The position numbers and the translations under genes are program-made. Below the pieces are notes generated by a model. The model had not been told where the DNA came from. It saw only the letters and a program-made list of their open reading frames with translations, and ran no database searches. Source: Gallibacterium genomosp. 3 (GTDB lineage Bacteria > Pseudomonadota > Gammaproteobacteria > Enterobacterales > Pasteurellaceae). Taken from it: 64,000 nucleotides of DNA. Positions 58,845 to 64,000 of this stretch are shown piece by piece (the stretch's first letter is position 1; each line of letters starts with the position of its first letter). The stretch is taken from positions 18,196 through 82,195 of the forward strand of contig NZ_JTJR01000001.1 of assembly GCF_001678475.1 (NCBI RefSeq), given 5' to 3'.

Positions 58845-59672
58845 ATGCAAACATTTTCATTATCAGATTGGTTGGCTGAATGCCAACCAGAAACACAGAT
58901 AAATAGATTATTTATTCCTGGTACACATGATACTATGACCGCTTCATGTCAGCAACGTTACTATAAAACGCAGACATTAACATTATTAGAACAACTGCAA
59001 TGTGGAGTAAGATTTCTAGATTTGCGGTTACGTAAAGAGATGGTGGCAGCGCATCGAGAATGGGTGAGTGAGATTAGTGCAGAGATGATTTTTGATACAT
59101 TGTTAGCGTTTTTATATCAACATCCATCAGAGTTTATTTTTGTACGTATTCAAAATGCAAATGAAGCTAAAGATGATTTTATGCAATACCAAATGGCGCT
59201 ACACGATAAATTAAGTCGTTATCAATCTTCGTTTTATCATTGGCAAACGGAAGAACAAGAGTTTGTATTTCCGAGTATTACGCAAGTAGCAGGGAAGTTA
59301 GTCGCTTTTGAGTGTTCACCTCCACAATTCAAATCACATTGGTATCAACAGCGACAATGGGCATTACCATGGCACGAAAATAAATGGATTACATTACAAG
59401 ATAATTGGGATGGTCCTATGTTGAATGATAAATTTGGGCAAATTAAACAGAATGTCATTCAGTCTAGGGAGATCAAAGAAAAGTTATATCTTAATCACAT
59501 TAGTGCGACTAATGGTGAGCTAGGTTATCCAGATGCGTATGCGAAAATATTAAATATACGAACGATGGGCTTATGGCAAGAGTTACAACAATACCCAATC
59601 GCTGGCGTACAAATTTATGATTTTATTACGCCAGAAATAGCAGAAGCAGTGATTAGATGTAACTCTCGTTAA
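58845..59672 (+). CDS. Cytoplasmic PI-PLC X-domain phosphodiesterase
   Basis: A 275-residue protein with the full active-site set of bacterial phosphatidylinositol-specific phospholipase C: His28-Asp29 in IPGTHDT, Asp59 and Arg61 in VRFLDLRLR, and His70 in AAHREWV. A TIM-barrel fold is expected, with LNHISATNGELGYPDAYA near the end. Unlike the secreted enzymes of Bacillus and Listeria it has no signal peptide, so it should act inside the cell on an imported, soluble substrate such as glycerophosphoinositol. It starts three bases after the upstream transporter gene and is the last gene of the cluster. Confidence 0.82.
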   Translation: MQTFSLSDWLAECQPETQINRLFIPGTHDTMTASCQQRYYKTQTLTLLEQLQCGVRFLDLRLRKEMVAAHREWVSEISAEMIFDTLLAFLYQHPSEFIFVRIQNANEAKDDFMQYQMALHDKLSRYQSSFYHWQTEEQEFVFPSITQVAGKLVAFECSPPQFKSHWYQQRQWALPWHENKWITLQDNWDGPMLNDKFGQIKQNVIQSREIKEKLYLNHISATNGELGYPDAYAKILNIRTMGLWQELQQYPIAGVQIYDFITPEIAEAVIRCNSR

Positions 59673-59676
59673 GGTA

Positions 59677-59713
59677 AACAAGGCATTTTAGTCGATCAAT
59701 AAAATGCCTTGTT
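59677..59713. terminator. Hairpin between PI-PLC-like gene and aroA
   Basis: AACAAGGCATTTTA (59677-59690) and TAAAATGCCTTGTT (59700-59713) form a perfect 14-bp stem with a nine-base loop between convergent genes. Neither flank has a long T tract, but position and stem length suggest a shared terminator. Confidence 0.6.
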
Positions 59714-59722
59714 AGTTAAGAT

Positions 59723-61024
59723 TTAATTTACTGCAATATGTGTAAATTCATCAAAAAATGTTGGAAATGTTTTCGCAGTACATTCAGGATCGAGAATAGT
59801 TACTGGTGTATCAGAAAGTGCGATTAATGCGAAACACATTGCCATACGGTGATCATTATAAGTTGCAATTTCAGCATGTTTGAACTGATCTAGTGCTAAT
59901 GGTTGTACTCGTAAAAAATCTTCTCCCTCTTCAACTTCAGCACCTACTTTGCGTAATTCTGTTGCCATTGCAGTTAAGCGATCGGTTTCTTTAACACGCC
60001 AGTTATAAATATTACGAATAACAGTTTCACCTTGAGCAAATAGGGCAGTAGTAGCAATCGTCATTGCAGCATCAGGAATATGGTTCATATCCATATCAAT
60101 GCCATGCAATTCCCCCCTTTCTACCTCAACAAACTCTTCACTCCAGTGCACTTTAGCTCCCATTTTTTCTAATACATCAACGAAATGTTTATCACCTTGG
60201 ATACTCTGTTTACCAATACCATTAACTTTTACTTTCCCTTTAATTGCAGCAGCAGCAAGGAAATAAGAAGCAGAAGAAGCATCCCCTTCAACCATAAACT
60301 GACCTGGAGAACGATATTGTTGACTGCTAGGTACATAAAATATTTGGTAATTGTGGTGTGACACTTTTACCCCAAAGATTTCCATCATTTTTAAGGTAAT
60401 ATCAATATAAGGTTTTGAAACTAAATCACCAACAATATGAATTTCACTATCTTGTTCAGCTAATGGCGCTGCCATGAGTAGTGCAGTTAAAAATTGTGAA
60501 GAAATCGAACCACTAATTTCAACTTTGCCACCGCGTAATCCTGTATTACGAATGGCCAATGGTGGATATCCTTCTTGTTCTAAGTAATCAATTTCTGCAC
60601 CCATTTGATATAGCGCATCAACCAAATGTTTGATTGGACGTTCTTTCATCCGTGGTTCACCAGTTAAAACAATCTCACTTGTTTCTTGAGCAGGTGAAGA
60701 TAAACAAAGTGCTGCGGTAAGAGGACGCATTGCAGTACCTGCATTACCGAGAAATAAACTTAATCCATTTTGCCATTGGAATGCCCCACCATTCCCCTCG
60801 ATAACACAAACAGTTTTATCTTCTGATAATTGGTAATGAATACCTAAGGAACGTAAAGCATTTAACATATGACGTACATCATCACTATCTAATAGGTTAG
60901 TAATAGTGGTGGTGCCTTGTGCAAGTGCTGCAAGTAATAAAGCCCGATTCGATAAACTTTTTGAACCAGGTAAAGTGATTTCTCCTTCGATACGAGTAAT
61001 AGGATTAAGTGTAATAGAATTCAT
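59723..61024 (-). CDS. aroA: 3-phosphoshikimate 1-carboxyvinyltransferase (EPSP synthase)
   Basis: A 433-residue shikimate-pathway enzyme joining PEP to shikimate 3-phosphate. The [17 protein letters not shown] motif (about 18-34), [17 protein letters not shown] with the Gly96-equivalent glyphosate-site region, and the RVKETDRL motif are present, which is the class I type. The frame extends three codons upstream to a TTG, but the ATG at 61024 gives the MNSITLNPI start that aligns with E. coli AroA. It ends the serC-hisC-aroA group. Confidence 0.96.
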   Translation of the reverse strand: MNSITLNPITRIEGEITLPGSKSLSNRALLLAALAQGTTTITNLLDSDDVRHMLNALRSLGIHYQLSEDKTVCVIEGNGGAFQWQNGLSLFLGNAGTAMRPLTAALCLSSPAQETSEIVLTGEPRMKERPIKHLVDALYQMGAEIDYLEQEGYPPLAIRNTGLRGGKVEISGSISSQFLTALLMAAPLAEQDSEIHIVGDLVSKPYIDITLKMMEIFGVKVSHHNYQIFYVPSSQQYRSPGQFMVEGDASSASYFLAAAAIKGKVKVNGIGKQSIQGDKHFVDVLEKMGAKVHWSEEFVEVERGELHGIDMDMNHIPDAAMTIATTALFAQGETVIRNIYNWRVKETDRLTAMATELRKVGAEVEEGEDFLRVQPLALDQFKHAEIATYNDHRMAMCFALIALSDTPVTILDPECTAKTFPTFFDEFTHIAVN

Positions 61025-61051
61025 AAACTGCAAACATCCTCTGGTCAGCGA

Positions 61052-62149
61052 TTAATTGGCTAAAACTTCAGTCAAAGCGTTGATAAAGGCTTGGTTTTCT
61101 TCAGGTAAACCAATACTAATACGTAAATGATTTGGCATACCATATCCAGCGATTGGGCGTACAATCACTCCTTTATGCAGTAATGCATTGTAGATAGGTT
61201 GTGCGGGTTGTTTTAAATCAACAGTAATAAAGTTACCTTTTGATGGAATATATTCAAGTCCTTGTTGCTCAAAGAATTGAACAAGTTGTTGCATTCCCTG
61301 ACGATTATTTTCCGCCACTTTATATAGAAAATCGTCATCATTAATCACAGCAGTAGCAGCAGCTAATGCCAAACTATTACAGTTAAATGGTTGGCGTACA
61401 CGATTAAAGAGATCTGCAATTTCAGGATCAGAAACAGCATAACCAATACGTAAACCAGCTAAACCATAAGCTTTTGATAATGTGCGACAAACCACTAAAT
61501 TAGCAAATTTCTTTTGTAGCTCAAATGAAGGAACACGTTCATTTTCATCAGTAAATTCAGTATAAGCTTCATCTAATACCACAATAATGTGTGATGGTAC
61601 TTTTGCTAAAAAGGCTTCAATTTCTGCCGTGGTAAGGAAAGTACCAGTTGGGTTATTTGGATTAGCAATATAAATTAATTTTGTTTTGCCTGTAATATTG
61701 GCAAGAAATGCATCTAAATCATGCCCCCAGTTTTTTGCAGGAATCACAACTGCTTTTGCGTTAATTGCTTGAGTAACGAGCGGATAAACAATAAAGGCAT
61801 ATTGTGAAAAAATGATTTCATCATCTTCACTTGCGAACGTGTGCGCAATTAACTCTAGTAAATCATTTGAGCCATTCCCAAGGGTAATTTGTGCAGGATC
61901 AAGCTGAAACTTTTTGGCAACGGCTTGCTTGAAATAGAAACCATTGGAGTCGGGATAACGTGTTAATTGATTTAATTCATTTAAGATAGCTTGTTTTGCA
62001 CTATCAGATAGACCAAAAGGATTTTCATTGGAAGCCAATTTAACAATATTATGAATACCTAATTCTCGCTCTAATTCTTCTGTTGGTTTACCTGCTTGAT
62101 AAGGCGACAATTTTTTTACGCCTTGATTAACAACTTCTAAAAATTTCAT
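61052..62149 (-). CDS. hisC: Histidinol-phosphate aminotransferase
   Basis: A 365-residue class II PLP aminotransferase. ASNENPFGLS (about 39-48), IYIANPNNPTGT and the Schiff-base lysine in CRTLSKAYGLAGLRIGYA are visible. It is inserted between serC and aroA, which are adjacent in E. coli. This position suggests it may be the HisC2-type enzyme that also transaminates aromatic amino acids, serving the aro pathway alongside histidine synthesis. That broader role is inference. Confidence 0.9.
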   Translation of the reverse strand: MKFLEVVNQGVKKLSPYQAGKPTEELERELGIHNIVKLASNENPFGLSDSAKQAILNELNQLTRYPDSNGFYFKQAVAKKFQLDPAQITLGNGSNDLLELIAHTFASEDDEIIFSQYAFIVYPLVTQAINAKAVVIPAKNWGHDLDAFLANITGKTKLIYIANPNNPTGTFLTTAEIEAFLAKVPSHIIVVLDEAYTEFTDENERVPSFELQKKFANLVVCRTLSKAYGLAGLRIGYAVSDPEIADLFNRVRQPFNCNSLALAAATAVINDDDFLYKVAENNRQGMQQLVQFFEQQGLEYIPSKGNFITVDLKQPAQPIYNALLHKGVIVRPIAGYGMPNHLRISIGLPEENQAFINALTEVLAN

Positions 62150-62166
62150 AATAATTCCTGTAAAAA

Positions 62167-63258
62167 TTAATCTTCTTTATTTTCTTGAGCAAATTTATCC
62201 ATAAACTCAATTAATGCTTCAACACCAGCAATTGGCATTGCGTTATAAATGGAAGCTCGCATTCCACCTAGTACTTTATGTCCTTTTAAGGCACGTAATC
62301 CCACTGCATTGGCTTCGCTGATAAATTTTGTATTTAATTCATCGTTGCCAGTGGTAAAAGTGACATTCATTAATGAGCGGTTTGCTTCCGCAACGTTATT
62401 ACGATAAAACGTGCTTTGATCGATATATTGATACAATAATTCAGCTTTTGCGCGATTTTTGAGTTCAACTGTTTCAATACCACCATTCGCGAGTAAATGT
62501 TCAAATACTAAAGAACAGAGGTACCAAGCAAAGGTTGGTGGTGTATTAAACATAGAATCATAATCACGTAAAATTTGATAATTCCAAACTGATGGTGTAC
62601 TCCGGCGAGCCTTACCGATTAAATCATCACGGATAATGATCAAAGTAATTCCTGATGGCCCCATATTTTTTTGCGCACCAGCATAAATCATCCCAAATTT
62701 ACTGATATCAATTGGACGAGATAGGATATTTGATGACATATCGGCAATGAGTACAGTATCGCCTACATCGGGTACTTCAAAAATTTCAATCCCACTAATA
62801 GTTTCATTCGGACAATAATGTACATAATCATATTGAGCAGCAATATCACTGAAATCAAGATCTCTGACGCCAGTTTTTCCATCTTGCTCTGTTAAAATAT
62901 TAATTTCATCAATATTACCAAATAATCGAGCTTCTTTTGCCGCTGCGCCAGACCAATGTCCACTGGTTAAATAAAGTGCTTTACCATTTTCAGATAATAA
63001 ATTCATTGGAATGGCAGCAAATTGTCCGCGAGCGCCGCCTTGAGCGAAAAGAATTTGATAATTATCTGGTACGTTAAATAATTTACGCAGATCTTCAATA
63101 GAACGTTTTGCTAACGCCATAAAGTTAGCACCACGATGGCTTACTTCCATTACAGAGGTACCTAAAGATTCCCAATCAAGTAATTCTGCTTGTGCACGTT
63201 GTAACACTTCCTTTGGCATCATTGCTGGGCCAGCACTGAAATTAAAGACTTCTGTCAT
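62167..63258 (-). CDS. serC: Phosphoserine aminotransferase
   Basis: A 363-residue PLP enzyme used in serine and pyridoxine synthesis. The FNFSAGPAMMPKEVLQ start, the MEVSHRG motif (about 37-43), and the PLP lysine in YAGAQKNMGPSG are present. The ORF opens nine codons earlier, but the ATG at 63258 follows AAAGAAGGTAAAT and matches E. coli SerC in length (362). First gene of a serC-hisC-aroA operon with 17- and 27-base gaps. Confidence 0.96.
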   Translation of the reverse strand: MTEVFNFSAGPAMMPKEVLQRAQAELLDWESLGTSVMEVSHRGANFMALAKRSIEDLRKLFNVPDNYQILFAQGGARGQFAAIPMNLLSENGKALYLTSGHWSGAAAKEARLFGNIDEINILTEQDGKTGVRDLDFSDIAAQYDYVHYCPNETISGIEIFEVPDVGDTVLIADMSSNILSRPIDISKFGMIYAGAQKNMGPSGITLIIIRDDLIGKARRSTPSVWNYQILRDYDSMFNTPPTFAWYLCSLVFEHLLANGGIETVELKNRAKAELLYQYIDQSTFYRNNVAEANRSLMNVTFTTGNDELNTKFISEANAVGLRALKGHKVLGGMRASIYNAMPIAGVEALIEFMDKFAQENKED

Positions 63259-63312
63259 ATTTACCTTCTTTATTTTATTCGTCAAAATTTATCTAGTTTT
63301 AACACTAGCGAA

Positions 63313-63450
63313 ATGAATTATCAACGGCTTTCTGAGTTGTTTCTTAATTATTATGAGGACATCAGAGATCTTAATGAAAAAGGGCGATATCTTTTTGACG
63401 ATACTAAAAAAAACCGTTACAGTAAGCGCCAGAATTTCATTTATTACTAG
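63313..63450 (+). CDS. Possible small ORF upstream of tmaR
   Basis: A 45-codon frame from ATG to TAG, ending 12 bases before the tmaR start, with a charged, aromatic-rich product starting MNYQRLSELFLNYYEDIRDL. It has no visible ribosome-binding site and codon choices unlike neighbouring genes (CGG, CTT, CGC). I recognise no homologue. It may be chance or a remnant. Confidence 0.2.
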   Translation: MNYQRLSELFLNYYEDIRDLNEKGRYLFDDTKKNRYSKRQNFIYY

Positions 63451-63462
63451 AGAGCGTTTATT

Positions 63463-63804
63463 ATGGAAAATGTAAATAAAAAATGTTTTGAAGATGTTTT
63501 GGAGTATGTGCGTATGTATCGTCAAAAGAATAAACTTTTGCGTGATATTGCCGATAATGATCGTAAAATCCGCGATAACCAAAAACGTGTGTTATTGTTA
63601 GATAACTTAAATCAATATATTACTGATGATATGACTGTGGCAGATATCCGCGCGATTATTGCGAATATGCGTGAGGATTATGAAGCGCGTGTTGATGATT
63701 ATATGATTCGTAACGCAGAAGCATCTAAACAGCGTAAAGAAATTAGCAAAGCTATGAAAGAGCAGTCTAAATTACATGCTGAAATGCTCAAAAAAGAGAA
63801 ATAA
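63463..63804 (+). CDS. tmaR: PTS-system regulator TmaR (YeeX)
   Basis: A 113-residue, highly charged coiled-coil protein that matches E. coli YeeX/TmaR (109): [37 protein letters not shown] and [19 protein letters not shown]. TmaR clusters at cell poles and sequesters PTS enzyme I in E. coli; a tyrosine is needed for clustering there. The start follows AGAGAGCGTTT. It is divergent from serC. Confidence 0.93.
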   Translation: MENVNKKCFEDVLEYVRMYRQKNKLLRDIADNDRKIRDNQKRVLLLDNLNQYITDDMTVADIRAIIANMREDYEARVDDYMIRNAEASKQRKEISKAMKEQSKLHAEMLKKEK

Positions 63805-63825
63805 ACAGATAAATAGTAAAAAATA

Positions 63826-63852
63826 AAAGGGTCCGCAAAAGCGACCCTTTTT
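63826..63852. terminator. tmaR terminator
   Basis: AAAAGGGT and ACCCTTTT flank CGC-AAAA-GCG with one bulged C, and T residues follow. It lies 22 bases after the tmaR stop and just before the group II intron 3' end. Confidence 0.8.
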
Positions 63853-63874
63853 GATTTTGATTGTACAAATCGTA

Positions 63875-64000
63875 GTCGGGTAGCAAAGATATATTACTAT
63901 ATTTTCGCCCCCTAAGAACTGTACAAGCGAATTTCTCCGCATACAGCTCAAGCCTTTCTATTAACTATTAGCTAGTCGGCTTTAGGTATAGTAGACAAAA
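63875..64000 (-). mobile_element. Group II intron, 3' end (domains V and VI), cut by the window edge
   Basis: Read on the minus strand, 63949 down to 63916 is a 34-base domain V: it starts GAGC (catalytic AGC triad), has lower helix GAGCTGTAT/GTACAGTTC, a two-base bulge, upper helix GCGGA/TTCGC and a GAAA loop. After a TTAG linker, domain VI pairs GGGGGC with GCT-A-CCC, leaving a bulged A as branch point about seven bases before the 3' end ...CCCGAC at 63875. The 5' part and any reverse transcriptase gene lie beyond base 64000, so activity cannot be judged. Confidence 0.82.

Noticed and set aside
1..64000. tRNA, rRNA, CRISPR arrays, insertion sequences and prophage genes
   Set aside because: None was recognised on either strand; the only mobile element signal is the group II intron end at the right edge.

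Overview
The window is a gene-dense, low-G+C (about 38-40% in sampled rows) chromosomal segment of a gammaproteobacterium, almost certainly a member of the Pasteurellaceae. The evidence is gene order and protein similarity: ybfF/seqA/menE/mscK/aroC/mepA/yfcA/lpxM and ybfE-fldA-fur follow a Haemophilus-like order, and apt-dnaX-ybaB-recR, rluD-bamD, cydABX-ybgE-ybgC-tolQRAB-pal and serC-(hisC)-aroA follow wider gammaproteobacterial orders. Two traits argue against Haemophilus or Actinobacillus: a full cyoABCDE-yajR block, and almost no DNA-uptake signal sequences. A Gallibacterium-like genus is a guess, not a proof. There are no rRNA or tRNA genes, CRISPR arrays or prophages. One mobile element, a group II intron, is cut by the right edge.

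Layout. 1-5.8 kb: ypjD, corB, a sirtuin, a HAD phosphatase and cpdB. 5.8-8.7 kb: the zinc-free ribosomal protein pair rpmE2-rpmJ2 with a Fur-like box, then fur, fldA, ybfE and ybfF. 8.9-18 kb: seqA to lpxM, a run of co-oriented genes. 18.1-22.5 kb: apt, dnaX, ybaB, recR and holC, for DNA replication and repair; dnaX carries an A10 slippage site. 22.5-23.6 kb: a very AT-rich extra gene between holC and valS, with two tandem cold-shock-like repeats and a restriction-nuclease-like C-terminus. 23.6-37.4 kb: valS, pgeF, rluD, bamD, an oligopeptide-binding lipoprotein, ychE, a RidA-family gene, a YwiC-like membrane protein, parE, parC and rpsO. 37.8-48.3 kb: the cytochrome bo oxidase operon with yajR, a small secreted protein, and cytochrome bd (cydABX-ybgE) under a perfect FNR site. 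48.4-52.9 kb: the Tol-Pal operon. 53-59.7 kb: yaeR and hemA, then a four-gene set of inositol-monophosphatase-like enzyme, organophosphate antiporter, second MFS carrier and cytoplasmic PI-PLC-like enzyme. 59.7-63.8 kb: aroA-hisC-serC and tmaR. The last about 125 bases are the 3' end of a group II intron on the minus strand.

Two loci stand out as possibly undescribed. One is the holC-valS insert (22538-23614), a candidate solitary defence nuclease. The other is the 55216-59672 cluster, which reads as a pathway that imports a glycerophospho- or phospho-inositol compound and breaks it down in the cytoplasm, with a C10 tract that may switch its second half.
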